NCBI GenBank assembly: GCA_002491195.1
Contig: DKVL01000001.1
Location: forward strand, 1 to 46,283
DNA: 46,283 nucleotides
Direction of reading: 5' to 3'
DNA from: Lachnospiraceae bacterium UBA7179
GTDB lineage: Bacteria > Bacillota > Clostridia > Lachnospirales > Lachnospiraceae
The notes beneath the pieces are model-generated. The model saw only the letters and a program-made list of their open reading frames with translations, searched no databases and had not been told where the DNA came from. The first letter of the stretch is position 1; each line of letters starts with the position of its first letter. Shown here piece after piece: positions 16,016 to 25,607 of this stretch. Both the position numbers and the translations under genes were made by a program.

Positions 16016-17545
16016 ATGATCACAGAAAACATTTCGACACTTGTAAACTATGGCATCGCAGCGGGACTGCTTGAGGAAGCGGACAAAATCTATACAACCA
16101 ATACGCTCCTGGAACTGTTTGGACTCGACGAGTATGATGAGCCAGAGAATCCGGCAGTGATCACAAATCCTGCAGAGTTTGATCTGGAGGGACTATTAAA
16201 GCAGATGCTTGACTATGCGGTTGAGAAGGGACTGATTCCTGATGACAGTGTGGTGTACAGGGATCTGTTTGACACAAAGATCATGGGGCTGCTGGTTCCG
16301 CGTCCGTCGGATGTGACACGTACATTCCAGAAACTTTATGAGGAGAAGGGCGCGAAGGCTGCGACAGACTGGTATTATACATTCAGCCAGAACACAGATT
16401 ATATCAGGCGTTATCGTATTGCGCGCGACATGAAGTGGAAGGCGGACACCGAGTATGGGGAGATGGACATCACGATCAATCTGTCCAAGCCGGAAAAGGA
16501 TCCCAAGGCGATCGCGGCGGCAAAAAATGCAAAACAGAGCGGTTATCCCAAATGCCAGCTCTGCATGGAAAACGAGGGTTATGCCGGAAGGGTGAATCAC
16601 CCTGCAAGGCAGAATCACAGGATTATTCCAGTCACGATTCAGGGCAATCAGTGGGGATTCCAGTATTCGCCATATGTGTATTACAATGAGCACTGCATCG
16701 TGTTTAACAGCAAGCACATTCCCATGAAGATTGAACATGACACGTTTGTCAAACTCTTTCATTTTGTGGAACAGTTCCCGCACTATTTTGTGGGTTCCAA
16801 TGCGGACCTTCCGATCGTGGGTGGTTCCATCCTGAGCCACGATCATTTCCAGGGCGGAAATTATGAGTTTGCCATGGCGAAAGCGCCGGTTGAGAAAGAA
16901 TTTAAAATCAAAGGCTTTGAGGATATCGACACGGGGATTGTCAAGTGGCCGATGTCTGTCATCAGGCTCTCCCATAAAGATTACAACAGAATTATCGAGC
17001 TTGCGGATGTGATTCTTGCAAAATGGCGCGGTTACACAGATGAGGCAGCATTTATCTTTGCGGAGACGGACGCAGAGCCGCACAACACGATCACGCCGAT
17101 TGCGAGAAAGCGCGGCGACAAGTATGAGTTAGATCTGGTTCTCAGGAACAATATCACGACAGAGGAGCATCCGCTCGGCGTATATCATCCACACGCAGAA
17201 CTTCATCATATCAAAAAGGAGAATATTGGCTTGATCGAAGTGATGGGGCTTGCGGTGCTGCCGTCGAGATTAAAGTCGGAGCTGGAGCAGCTTGCAGAAG
17301 CCATCGTCGCAAAGGAGGATATCCGCAAGAATGAAGTGCTGGAAAAGCATGCAGACTGGGTGGAGGAATTTCTTCCGAAGTACGACAATATTATGCAGGA
17401 CAATGCAGTCACAAAAGAGAATGTGATGGAGATCATCAAAAAGGAGACTGGAATCGTGTTTGGTAAGGTTCTTGAGCACGCGGGCGTGTACAAGAGGGAC
17501 GAGGCCGGAAAAGCGGCGTTTCAGAGATTTATAGACAGTATTTAG
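16016..17545 (+). CDS. galT: UDP-glucose--hexose-1-phosphate uridylyltransferase, type II (Firmicutes class)
   Basis: This Leloir enzyme exchanges UMP between UDP-glucose and galactose-1-phosphate. At 509 residues it is the long class II form found in Firmicutes. The active site is SHDHFQGG (274-281), with the His-Asp-His-Phe-Gln layout of this class, plus CQLCMENEGYAGR, HPARQNHR and ITPIARKRG blocks. The start at 16016 is preferred because GGGGG lies eight bases before it and class II GalT begins here; a frame to 15974 adds an unlikely leader. It follows the galactanase with a 47-base gap. No galK or galE is in the window, so the rest of the Leloir pathway is encoded elsewhere. Confidence 0.95.
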   Translation: MITENISTLVNYGIAAGLLEEADKIYTTNTLLELFGLDEYDEPENPAVITNPAEFDLEGLLKQMLDYAVEKGLIPDDSVVYRDLFDTKIMGLLVPRPSDVTRTFQKLYEEKGAKAATDWYYTFSQNTDYIRRYRIARDMKWKADTEYGEMDITINLSKPEKDPKAIAAAKNAKQSGYPKCQLCMENEGYAGRVNHPARQNHRIIPVTIQGNQWGFQYSPYVYYNEHCIVFNSKHIPMKIEHDTFVKLFHFVEQFPHYFVGSNADLPIVGGSILSHDHFQGGNYEFAMAKAPVEKEFKIKGFEDIDTGIVKWPMSVIRLSHKDYNRIIELADVILAKWRGYTDEAAFIFAETDAEPHNTITPIARKRGDKYELDLVLRNNITTEEHPLGVYHPHAELHHIKKENIGLIEVMGLAVLPSRLKSELEQLAEAIVAKEDIRKNEVLEKHADWVEEFLPKYDNIMQDNAVTKENVMEIIKKETGIVFGKVLEHAGVYKRDEAGKAAFQRFIDSI

Positions 17546-17610
17546 CACACCAGTTTCTGACTGGATGGAGTACTGGGAACTTATAGTTCTTGGAATAAGG
17601 TGTGGGTTAG

Positions 17611-18630
17611 ATGGAAACAGTTCACAGTGGAAATAAAAAGATTACGATTTTGGATGTGGCGGAGGCGCTCAATGTTTCCAAGACAACCGTCTCGAGGGCG
17701 ATATCCGGTAAGGGACGTATCAGTGAGGACACCAGACAGAAAGTTCTCGCTTATATTGAGGCGAATGATTATAAACCCAATGTGATCGCGAAGGGACTTG
17801 CGCAGAAGAAAACATATAATATTGCACTGGTGATTCCCGGGGACTGTAATCTTGTGGATATGCCCTTTTTCCAGAACAGTATGCAGGGGATCTGCGAGGA
17901 AGCGTCCGCAAATGATTATGACGTTATGCTTGTGACGACGACGGGCAGTTCCTCTGCTAATCTGGAGCGCATGATTGTCAACAATAAGGTGGACGGTGTG
18001 ATACTGAGCCGTGCTCTGGTGAAGGATCAGAATATATTGCTGCTGAAAGCGCAGAGTATTCCTTTTGTGTTGATGGGAACGTCGCAGGATGCCAAAATCC
18101 TGCAGGTGGACAACGACCACAGGGCAGGATGCAGTGAGCTGGTCCGCCATATGCTCAGCAGGGGAAGTACAAGGATTGGACTGATTGGCGGCAGCAGGAA
18201 CGTTGTTGTGAACCAGACAAGGCGGCAGGGATATGAGGACGCTTTCCGAAATGCAGGAATCCGGCTGGAAAATACATTGATTTTCGAGGACTGCGACAGA
18301 ACGGATAAAATCAGAACCGCGGTAGAAAGACTGGTTCGGGAAAATGTACAGGGTATCGTCTGTATGGATGATGTGGTTTGTTCGATTGTGCTGCAGATTC
18401 TGGCTGAGAGAGAGATTTTGGTGCCACAGCAGATTCAGGTCGCATCATTTTATGATAGTACATTATTGAAAAACAGCAGACCTGCGGTCACATCGCTCTT
18501 ATTTGACGACAAGGCGCTGGGAGCACTCACCTGCAGAGTATTGCTGCGTTATATTCAGGGAGAGAAAGTAGAAGCAAAGACTTTGCTGGGATACAAACTG
18601 GTTATCAGGGAGTCAACGCTTGTCTGCTGA
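17611..18630 (+). CDS. LacI/GalR-family transcriptional regulator
   Basis: The 339-residue protein has the N-terminal LacI helix-turn-helix (ITILDVAEALNVSKTTVSRAI, about residues 11-31) and hinge (NVIAKGLAQKKT), followed by a periplasmic-binding-protein-like sugar sensor domain. It is the third gene of the galactanase operon, after galT, and is the natural candidate to bind the operator at 14787-14804, which would also make it autoregulated. The 65-base gap before it holds two small inverted repeats (CCAGT-5-ACTGG and GAACT-3-AGTTC) but no clear promoter. The effector is probably galactose or a galactoside (inference). Confidence 0.9.
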   Translation: METVHSGNKKITILDVAEALNVSKTTVSRAISGKGRISEDTRQKVLAYIEANDYKPNVIAKGLAQKKTYNIALVIPGDCNLVDMPFFQNSMQGICEEASANDYDVMLVTTTGSSSANLERMIVNNKVDGVILSRALVKDQNILLLKAQSIPFVLMGTSQDAKILQVDNDHRAGCSELVRHMLSRGSTRIGLIGGSRNVVVNQTRRQGYEDAFRNAGIRLENTLIFEDCDRTDKIRTAVERLVRENVQGIVCMDDVVCSIVLQILAEREILVPQQIQVASFYDSTLLKNSRPAVTSLLFDDKALGALTCRVLLRYIQGEKVEAKTLLGYKLVIRESTLVC

Positions 18631-18666
18631 TTTTCATTATATGATAAGGCTGAAAGGGAGAACAAT

Positions 18667-19593
18667 ATGCCTAAGAAGAAAAAGAAACCAGCGGAGTTTC
18701 GCTTTTATGAGGTTCCGCAGGAGGAGTCTGTACTGGCGCTGATGGGCAGCAAATGGATACAGGTGTACGGCGAGAACATTGATAATTTGCATTTTCATAA
18801 TCTGCTTGAGATCGGGTACTGCCATTATGGAGAGGGCGATCTGGTCATTGGGGATGATCTGTATCGATTTGGTGCGGGCATGATTTCCTGTATTCCGGCA
18901 AATTTTCTGCACGTCACCAAAAGTGACACGGATGTGAAAGCATTTTGGGAGTACATATATATCAACCCGGAGGACATACTACGACAGTGGGGCAAATCCG
19001 CGCAGGAGATTGGAGATATCATGGAGGCGATCGGCCGGAAAGCTTTTTTTATCAAGACGGAGGAGAGTCCTGCGATCGTGACGCTGATCCGTGCAATCTT
19101 TGAGGAGATGCAGCACAAGAGCGAGCATTACCAGGAATGTGTCAAGGGAATCGCATACTCTTTGGTGTTTGCGATTGCGCGGTTTAACGGCAGGGGAGTG
19201 GGACAGCCGATCGGGAGGAATATTGGGCTGCAGCTGGAAAGCGCGATTGCGTATGTGGAGAAAAATTATGTGAATAATTTTAAAATTGCAGACCTGGCAA
19301 ATGAGTGTCATATGAGTGAGACCCATTTTCGGCGTATCTTTCAGGAAAAGATGAACATGACGCCTGTCGAGTATGTGAATTTCGTGAGAGTCAGGAAGGC
19401 GTGTGAGCTGATTGACAAGACAGATATCAGCATGGAGGATGTGGCGGAGAAAGTCGGGTTTATCACGCCGTCGACATTCAACAGAAATTTCCGGCGCATC
19501 ATCGGGACATCGCCGTACCAGTGGAAGAAACGCCCGGACAACCATGAGGGAAAGCTGTTAGAGTATAAAATATCAGCCTTGAAAGGGTGGTAA
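18667..19593 (+). CDS. AraC-family regulator with cupin-like sensor domain
   Basis: The 308-residue protein has a cupin-type N-terminal sugar-sensing half (HFHNLLEIGYCHYGEGDL and the later IPANFLHV) and two C-terminal helix-turn-helix motifs of the AraC/XylS class (KIADLANECHMSETHFRRIF, then MEDVAEKVGFITPSTFNRNF and the TPYQWKK-like end). GAAAGGGAG precedes the ATG. It lies 36 bases after lacI and just before lacZ, so it probably activates lacZ and its followers, whose promoter lacks a good -35 and would suit an activator. The very basic start (MPKKKKK) is unusual. Confidence 0.9.
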   Translation: MPKKKKKPAEFRFYEVPQEESVLALMGSKWIQVYGENIDNLHFHNLLEIGYCHYGEGDLVIGDDLYRFGAGMISCIPANFLHVTKSDTDVKAFWEYIYINPEDILRQWGKSAQEIGDIMEAIGRKAFFIKTEESPAIVTLIRAIFEEMQHKSEHYQECVKGIAYSLVFAIARFNGRGVGQPIGRNIGLQLESAIAYVEKNYVNNFKIADLANECHMSETHFRRIFQEKMNMTPVEYVNFVRVRKACELIDKTDISMEDVAEKVGFITPSTFNRNFRRIIGTSPYQWKKRPDNHEGKLLEYKISALKGW

Positions 19594-19658
19594 AAAATGG
19601 ATCATGAATGAATTTGCCTGAAATCAAGAAGATTATAAAAACAAAAAAGAAAAGCGGA

Positions 19659-19667
19659 TGCTATAAT
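19659..19667 (+). promoter_or_regulatory. Extended -10 promoter of lacZ
   Basis: TGCTATAAT is a perfect extended -10 (TATAAT at 19662-19667). The -35 region is A-rich and shows no match, as at activator-dependent promoters. It lies 30 bases before the chosen lacZ start, inside the longer open frame, which argues for the shorter protein. Confidence 0.65.
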
Positions 19668-19697
19668 AAAACTATGCTCCGTTATGAGGGCAGGATA

Positions 19698-22600
19698 ATG
19701 CAGGAAAAAATAAAAAATCCTCTGTTTTATGAGGAAAACAGAGTGGCAGCGCACTCGGATCACAAGTATTTTGTGAGCGAAGCGGAATATGCACAGAATG
19801 TGCAAAGTCTGAAAAGATCTTTAGACGGTGTATGGAAATTCCGGTACGCAAAAAACATGGAAGAAGCGCCGAAAGATTTTTATAAAAATGAGGCGGACTG
19901 CAGAGGTTGGGAGGACATCAGGGTGCCGGCACACATACAGCTTGAGGGATACGATAAACCGCAGTATGTCAATGTCCAGTATCCCTGGGACGGACACGAA
20001 GTCATTGAACCAGGTGAGATTCCTGCGCGCTTTAATCCTACGGCGAGTTATGTGAAATACTTTACAGTGCCAGCGCAGTTTGCGGGAAAGCGGGTATTTG
20101 TCTCTTTTCAGGGAGTCGAGAGCGGATTTGCACTCTGGTGCAATGGCAGTTACATTGGTTACAGCGAGGACAGTTTCACATCGGCCGAGTTTGAGTTGAC
20201 AAGCACACTGCAAAAAGGCGAAAACAAGCTGGCAGTGCAGGTGTATAAGTGGACGAGCGGGAGCTGGTGTGAGGATCAGGATTTCTTTCGGTTTTCGGGA
20301 ATCTTTCGGAGTGTTTATCTGTACGCGATACCTGACATGCATGTCAGTGATGTGAAGATCAGAACGGATTTGAATGAGGATTACACGAAGGCTGATCTGG
20401 CAGTTTTGTTGACAGTGACCATTGAAGAGACGGTAATGGATGCAATGCTGGCAAGAGCCGAAGCGTCAGCAGGGACTGCAATGCCAGCGAAAGCTGCCAG
20501 GGCGAAGCTAACGCTCTCCGATGGCACAATCGTTTCCGAGGCGGACGTAGAGCTGGTAAACGGTGAAAACGAGGCTGTCCATATGGCAGTTGACGCGCCG
20601 ATGCTGTGGAGTGCGGAGAGTCCGACTCTGTATGAGCTGCTGATCACAATATATGATGTGGATGATAAGGTAGTGGAGATCATACCGCAAAAGATAGGAT
20701 TCCGGCGGTTTGCAATCGATAAGGGCATTATGACACTGAATGGGAAGCGCATTGTATTCAAGGGAGTCGACAGGCATGAGTTCAGCGGACGTTTCGGCAG
20801 GGTTCCGGATTACGAGGAACTGCTGCGGGATATTGTCACGATGAAGCGCAATAACATCAATGCTATTCGGACGAGCCACTATCCGAACGATTCGAAATTG
20901 TATGAGCTCTGTGACGAATACGGGCTGTACTTGATTGACGAGTGTAATCTTGAAACGCATGGTACATGGGCGGTGAGCGGTGCAGATCCGATTGAGAGAG
21001 CGATTCCGGGAGACCGGAAGGAGTGGGAGCCGCTTCTGCTCGACAGGGTAAATTCCATGTACCAGCGAGATAAGAATCATCCTTCCATACTGATCTGGTC
21101 GTGTGGAAACGAATCGTTCGGCGGTTCGGTGATTCATGAGATGTCTCAGAAATTCCATACGCTCGATGACACGAGACTTGTTCATTATGAGGGAATTTTT
21201 CATGACAGGCGCTACAATGACACCTCAGACATGGAGAGCCAGATGTACCCAAGCGTTGATTCCATCAAGGAATTTCTGGCAAAGAACAGGACAAAGCCGA
21301 TGCTGCTCTGCGAGTATACCCATGCGATGGGAAATTCTTGCGGGGCGATGCATAAGTATACGGATCTGACAGACGAGGAGCCGCTTTTCCAGGGAGGATT
21401 TATCTGGGACTATGTAGACCAGTCGATCTATCACAAGGATCGATATGGCAACGAAGTGCTTGGCTACGGCGGCGATTTTGACGATCGGCCATGCGACTAT
21501 AATTTCAGCGGAAATGGTATTGTCTACGGCGGCAACAGAAATCCGTCGCCAAAGATGCAGGAAGTGAAGTTTAATTATCAGAATATATCAGTTCAGATTG
21601 CGGGTGACAGTTTTACTGTCAGGAACAAAAATCTTTTCACCAACACAGACAAGTATCAGTGTGTGGTAACATTGGCGCTGGAAGGCAGGGAATTTGCGAA
21701 GGCGACGGTTGCTACAGATGTGGAGCCGCTTTCTGCAAAGACGTACAAACTCCCATTATTTGCATTTGCGACGCCGTGGAGCGATGAAGAGCGTTGGAAG
21801 GCCGTCCGGAATGGTGAGTATGCCGTGACAGTAAGTTTTATTTTGCAGGAAGACACTCTTTGGGCAAAACGCGGTCATGAGGTCGCATTTGGACAAGGTG
21901 TGTACCAGGTTCAGAATCGTACACGCAGTGTAAAGGATGCCGTGACACAGGCTGGGATTTCTCCTATAGAAGAGCCCCGGATGTTTGCGGTTGCCGACGG
22001 GACATTCAATATCGGCGTTCGCGGCATGCATTTTGAAGCTCTGTTTGATAAAGGGGGAAAAGGTCTGGTATCCTACGTGTACGCGGGCAGGGAACTGATC
22101 AAGGCAATTCCAAAGCCGAATTTCTGGCGTGCGCCGACGGACAATGACTACGGCAATCAGATGCCATACCGGTATGCGCAGTGGAAGACAGCGAGTCTGT
22201 ATCAGCAGACCAAGCCGGCTGTTGTCACAAAAAATGACACAGATGTCACAATTCGCTATTGCTATATACTTCCGACGACACCTGAGTCGGAGTGCTATGT
22301 GACCTACAAAGTCACAGGGGATGGAACGATTAACACGATATTGGAGTACGAGGCGCCAAAGGGCGTCACCGATCTGCCAGAGTTTGGCATGTTGTTCAAA
22401 TTCGATGCAGATCTGGAAAATCTGACGTGGTATGGATTAGGCCCGGATGATACCTACTGTGACCGCGAGAAAGGCGGCAAGCTTGGTATATATCATAAAA
22501 AAGTAACAGAGAATCTTGCAGAGTACTTAGTTCCGCAGGAATGTGGCAACCACACGGGAGTGCGGAGTGCAAGTATCACAGACAATAAGGGAAGGGGAAT

Positions 22601-22832
22601 CACATTCACAGGAGAAAATCTCAGTGTGAATGTGCTGCCATATACACCGCATGAGCTGGAAAACGCCATGCATAGTTACGAACTGCCGCCTGTGTACTAC
22701 ACAGTGGCACGCATTGCTTTGAAACAGATGGGTGTCGCCGGCGATGACAGCTGGGGCGCGAGAACACACGACGAGTATCTGCTGGACGCAACCCATAAGT
22801 TAGTTCTATCATTTAATTTTAAAGGGATATAA
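19698..22832 (+). CDS. lacZ: Beta-galactosidase, LacZ type (GH2)
   Basis: The 1044-residue cytoplasmic enzyme hydrolyses lactose and other beta-galactosides. It has the LacZ domain series: sugar-binding jelly roll, Ig-like domains, TIM barrel and C-terminal beta-sandwich. Landmarks are GVDRHEFSGRFGR, INAIRTSHYPND, the acid/base Glu in WSCGNES (about 472), the nucleophile Glu in LCEYTHAMGNS (about 539), FIWDYVDQS, and FWRAPTDNDYGN at the start of the last domain. The start at 19698 is used because a promoter -10 lies at 19662-19667 and GAGGGCAGG precedes this ATG. No signal peptide is present. It probably releases galactose from oligomers made by the GH53 enzyme. Confidence 0.96.
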   Translation: MQEKIKNPLFYEENRVAAHSDHKYFVSEAEYAQNVQSLKRSLDGVWKFRYAKNMEEAPKDFYKNEADCRGWEDIRVPAHIQLEGYDKPQYVNVQYPWDGHEVIEPGEIPARFNPTASYVKYFTVPAQFAGKRVFVSFQGVESGFALWCNGSYIGYSEDSFTSAEFELTSTLQKGENKLAVQVYKWTSGSWCEDQDFFRFSGIFRSVYLYAIPDMHVSDVKIRTDLNEDYTKADLAVLLTVTIEETVMDAMLARAEASAGTAMPAKAARAKLTLSDGTIVSEADVELVNGENEAVHMAVDAPMLWSAESPTLYELLITIYDVDDKVVEIIPQKIGFRRFAIDKGIMTLNGKRIVFKGVDRHEFSGRFGRVPDYEELLRDIVTMKRNNINAIRTSHYPNDSKLYELCDEYGLYLIDECNLETHGTWAVSGADPIERAIPGDRKEWEPLLLDRVNSMYQRDKNHPSILIWSCGNESFGGSVIHEMSQKFHTLDDTRLVHYEGIFHDRRYNDTSDMESQMYPSVDSIKEFLAKNRTKPMLLCEYTHAMGNSCGAMHKYTDLTDEEPLFQGGFIWDYVDQSIYHKDRYGNEVLGYGGDFDDRPCDYNFSGNGIVYGGNRNPSPKMQEVKFNYQNISVQIAGDSFTVRNKNLFTNTDKYQCVVTLALEGREFAKATVATDVEPLSAKTYKLPLFAFATPWSDEERWKAVRNGEYAVTVSFILQEDTLWAKRGHEVAFGQGVYQVQNRTRSVKDAVTQAGISPIEEPRMFAVADGTFNIGVRGMHFEALFDKGGKGLVSYVYAGRELIKAIPKPNFWRAPTDNDYGNQMPYRYAQWKTASLYQQTKPAVVTKNDTDVTIRYCYILPTTPESECYVTYKVTGDGTINTILEYEAPKGVTDLPEFGMLFKFDADLENLTWYGLGPDDTYCDREKGGKLGIYHKKVTENLAEYLVPQECGNHTGVRSASITDNKGRGITFTGENLSVNVLPYTPHELENAMHSYELPPVYYTVARIALKQMGVAGDDSWGARTHDEYLLDATHKLVLSFNFKGI

Positions 22833-22862
22833 AATAAAAATCCCGGATAAGGAGGAATGAAA

Positions 22863-24722
22863 GTGGATAAATTTGTAGTAAACATTATCCATCGTCCGGA
22901 GATGGTTCCGGAGTATTCTGCGACTGTCACAGGACAGGGCAAAGAGGAGGATATCGGAGATAAGGCGCTCTTAACAGAGTCGCTTGATATCTTCAAGACA
23001 CAGCAGAGACTGGCACATGAGAACGGTTTGAAGGTGACGATCCAGATGACCTACGCTTCGCTGTTCAATGATGAGGCAGTGGAGATCGCAAAGCATGATC
23101 ACGAGGAGTTTGGTGATGAGATCGCGCTCTCATTACTCGGACTTCCCTGTGAGGAGTTTCGCGAGAAGTACAAGACAAAGGACTTCTGCATCTGGATGTT
23201 CTCGATGGAGGATAAGAAGGCGATCGTAAACGATGTCTTTGAGAAGTTCCATGACAGATTCGGTTTCTATCCTGAGTCCACAGGATCCTACTACATGGAT
23301 GCTGAGCTGACAAACTACATCAAGGAGAAATACCCGACAGTGAAATGCGCTGTTGCGACGTGCTGGGAGGAAGGTCCCAAGGCATACCACACCTGCAACA
23401 ATTCCTGGTACACTCTATTTGACGGCGGTCCGTGGGCTCCGTGGATTCCATCCAAGCAGAATACCCATGCACCGGCAGCGAACGCGGCGGAAGATTCCGG
23501 TATCGTTGCGATCCCGCATCTGTCAAGAGACCTGATTGCGTGCTATGACGGAAACGGCTCCAACTTTGGTACGCATCCGCAGAACGTGCTCCGCGGCATG
23601 ATCTATGATACCAAGACATGGGAGTATCCGTATCTTTACAACCTGATCGACCAGTACCGCGACCTGGCAAAGTACAACAACGGATATTCTTACAACATGA
23701 TGTTCGTAGGACCTGGCTGGATGAACAAGATGGGACGCTGGGAACAGCCGTATGAACTGTTATATAAGTCTTACAGCGATGGCTGCAAGTATTACGGCGA
23801 TCTGAAGAAGGAAGGCAAGCTCATCGATATGACGATGGCGGAGTTTGCAGATTACTATAGAGAGAAGAAGGGTGTCAACGCAGGGAATTACAATGAGCCG
23901 GAGTGTGCTCCATGGAGAGATATCCTCTACGGTTCTGACAAACAGTTATTCTGGTACTGCGATCCTTATATGCGAGCTTGTGTCAATATGGATCAGGGCG
24001 GCGCGATCGTTGATCTTCGTCCGTATGTTGCAAAATTAAACTGGCCTGTCGGAATCGGTACGCCACATGTACAGGACGCTTCCTATCCGTTCCTGATTCA
24101 GGAGAAGTACCGTGCAGGTTACTTTACACACTATGCCGGAGCTGGTACCGTGAGAAGTGCGAAACTTTCTTACAAGGGTGAGGAAGTTGACCTTTGTCTC
24201 TGCCCGACACACTGCCATTTCTCAGAGGAAGTGATCGATGGCAAGAAGACAAGGATTCTGACACTTGATCCTGTTGAGATTCAGTTCAACGGTGTCACAG
24301 TGAAGCTTCAGACGAAGGAGTACTTTGAGGAAGGTGCTTCCAACATCAAGATTGAGAGAAATATTCTCGAGATCAGTGATCCTTCCGCAGAGATCACGCT
24401 TGATGAGTACATTACAGCATGCTACGGCACGACAGAGTACCCGGAGGACATGACAGGTATCACACTTGCATGCGAAGGCGCAGGCGGCGAGACGATCAAT
24501 TATGAATACAGATGCCGCGATGCGAAGCTTGACGGCGCAAGCGCAGTGAGCGCAGTGATCCCTGCAATTGAAACGAAGGTTTCCCTCACAGCTTCTGACA
24601 AGGCGCTCGGATATATCGAGGAAGGCTATGCGTTCTCTCCGATGTTCAAGCTCGGCTACAAGAAGACAATTTCTGATAAGGAGGTATTTGCAACATGGCT
24701 CAACTTGGAAAAGGCAAATTAA
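22863..24722 (+). CDS. Unrecognised ~620-residue protein, possible carbohydrate-active (beta/alpha)-barrel enzyme
   Basis: I do not recognise a named family. There is no signal peptide. The first 330 residues read like alternating strands and helices of a barrel, as in polysaccharide deacetylase or GH57-like folds: FVVNIIHRPEMVP, LDIFKTQQRLAHENGLKVTIQMTYASLF, HDHEEFGDEIALSLLG, RFGFYPESTGSYYMDAEL. The segment is rich in Trp, Tyr, His and acidic residues, usual in sugar-active enzymes. The C-terminal 200 residues look like beta-sandwich. It follows lacZ by 30 bases behind a strong AAGGAGG, so it is probably co-transcribed. ATG 22857 is one base from GGAGG, so GTG 22863 is the better start. An exact substrate cannot be given. 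Confidence 0.6.
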   Translation: MDKFVVNIIHRPEMVPEYSATVTGQGKEEDIGDKALLTESLDIFKTQQRLAHENGLKVTIQMTYASLFNDEAVEIAKHDHEEFGDEIALSLLGLPCEEFREKYKTKDFCIWMFSMEDKKAIVNDVFEKFHDRFGFYPESTGSYYMDAELTNYIKEKYPTVKCAVATCWEEGPKAYHTCNNSWYTLFDGGPWAPWIPSKQNTHAPAANAAEDSGIVAIPHLSRDLIACYDGNGSNFGTHPQNVLRGMIYDTKTWEYPYLYNLIDQYRDLAKYNNGYSYNMMFVGPGWMNKMGRWEQPYELLYKSYSDGCKYYGDLKKEGKLIDMTMAEFADYYREKKGVNAGNYNEPECAPWRDILYGSDKQLFWYCDPYMRACVNMDQGGAIVDLRPYVAKLNWPVGIGTPHVQDASYPFLIQEKYRAGYFTHYAGAGTVRSAKLSYKGEEVDLCLCPTHCHFSEEVIDGKKTRILTLDPVEIQFNGVTVKLQTKEYFEEGASNIKIERNILEISDPSAEITLDEYITACYGTTEYPEDMTGITLACEGAGGETINYEYRCRDAKLDGASAVSAVIPAIETKVSLTASDKALGYIEEGYAFSPMFKLGYKKTISDKEVFATWLNLEKAN

Positions 24723-24913
24723 ATTACAGATGTCCATCCTGCTTTATGCGAGACCTCGACATCGATATGTTCTACAACAAGGACACAGGCATCTACAGCT
24801 GCATCCGCTGCCAGTACAGGGGAACAGAGGAAGATGTGCTCGAGAAAAATGAGATGGTGCGGTTCCGCTATCTCGACAGGGCAAAGAGATTTACGAAGTT
24901 TGATTTTGATTAA
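24695..24913 (+). CDS. Small zinc-ribbon protein
   Basis: The 72-residue protein carries two Cys pairs, CPSC (about 13-16) and CIRC (about 36-39), a classic four-cysteine zinc ribbon. It ends in basic and aromatic residues (RFRYLDRAKRFTKFDFD). AAGGAGG precedes the ATG, and the gene overlaps the end of the gene before it by 28 bases, so the two are translationally coupled. Possible roles are nucleic-acid binding or assisting the upstream protein. No family name can be assigned. Confidence 0.7.
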   Translation: MAQLGKGKLNYRCPSCFMRDLDIDMFYNKDTGIYSCIRCQYRGTEEDVLEKNEMVRFRYLDRAKRFTKFDFD

Positions 24914-24941
24914 CAATTGATAAAAAGGTAAGGACTGTGCG

Positions 24942-24974
24942 GGCAGGGGAGAAAGTCATTCCCCTGCCTGTTCT
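24942..24974. terminator. Hairpin between convergent genes, probable terminator
   Basis: GGCAGGGGA (24942-24950) and TCCCCTGCC (24960-24968) form a perfect 9-base stem with a 9-base loop, between the zinc-ribbon gene and the convergent XRE gene. The downstream U-run is weak (TGTTCT), so termination efficiency is uncertain. Confidence 0.6.
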
Positions 24975-25022
24975 AACTGGTTGCCTTTTGAGGACTGTCG
25001 GTCGTTGGTCCTGATATCCTGT

Positions 25023-25589
25023 TCAAACAATTCTACCATAAGTATCCTCTTTCTCAATGCGTATCCAATAATTGTCTTCCGCCATTCTTCCGGCTGTCTT
25101 TTTTATGATCAGAAATGGATCATAGAACGGAAGACCGAGATCGGCCAGAATCAATTTCATCTTGTCCCGTTCCCTTGGGAAGCATCTGGATTCAAGAAAG
25201 GCTTCATATTCCTCAAATGTCGGACGCTCATTTTTTCCAAAGGCTCTGGAGATATAGTCGTTGGTATAATTGTGGACTTTGACTTTCCTGAGCCGCTCAT
25301 CCACGTCAATGACGGTGCAGATCTCATTTTCGCGCATATACCAGAGACGCAGCGGATAGGGATTTGCGGGAATGACCATATTTTCGACGATTTGCGGATA
25401 CTCATAAAATAGTCTTGCCAGGGTAACGATAGGCCCTGTGATTGCCTTTGTGCTGGATTCCCAGCGTTCTATCGTTTTGGCAGATACGTTCGCCAATCTG
25501 GCAAGTTCTGCCTGTGTCAGCCCGAGCCTGGTTCTGATGGCTCTGATCGTTTTTCCGTATATTTCATCTGAAACTGCAAATTCTGTCAT
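25023..25589 (-). CDS. XRE-family regulator with conserved C-terminal extension
   Basis: The 188-residue protein has an XRE helix-turn-helix (about 15-65: RTRLGLTQAELARLANVSAKTIERWE) and a C-terminal part of about 100 residues containing PFYDPFLIIKKTAGRMAEDNYWIRIE, which I cannot name. The ATG at 25589 has GAGGTG six bases upstream; a GTG three codons earlier would overlap that site. It is divergent from the DUF1703 copy B gene (257 bases between starts) and convergent with the galactan locus. Its promoter contains nine G in a row. The HTH with a small domain is reminiscent of antitoxin-type regulators, but no toxin partner is adjacent on its strand. Confidence 0.8.
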   Translation of the reverse strand: MTEFAVSDEIYGKTIRAIRTRLGLTQAELARLANVSAKTIERWESSTKAITGPIVTLARLFYEYPQIVENMVIPANPYPLRLWYMRENEICTVIDVDERLRKVKVHNYTNDYISRAFGKNERPTFEEYEAFLESRCFPRERDKMKLILADLGLPFYDPFLIIKKTAGRMAEDNYWIRIEKEDTYGRIV

Positions 25590-25607
25590 TGATATCACCT
25601 CAATACT

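Noticed and set aside
24981..25412. 143-codon plus-strand frame opposite the XRE gene
   Set aside because: The minus-strand XRE protein has a clear helix-turn-helix and Shine-Dalgarno; the plus-strand frame has neither.
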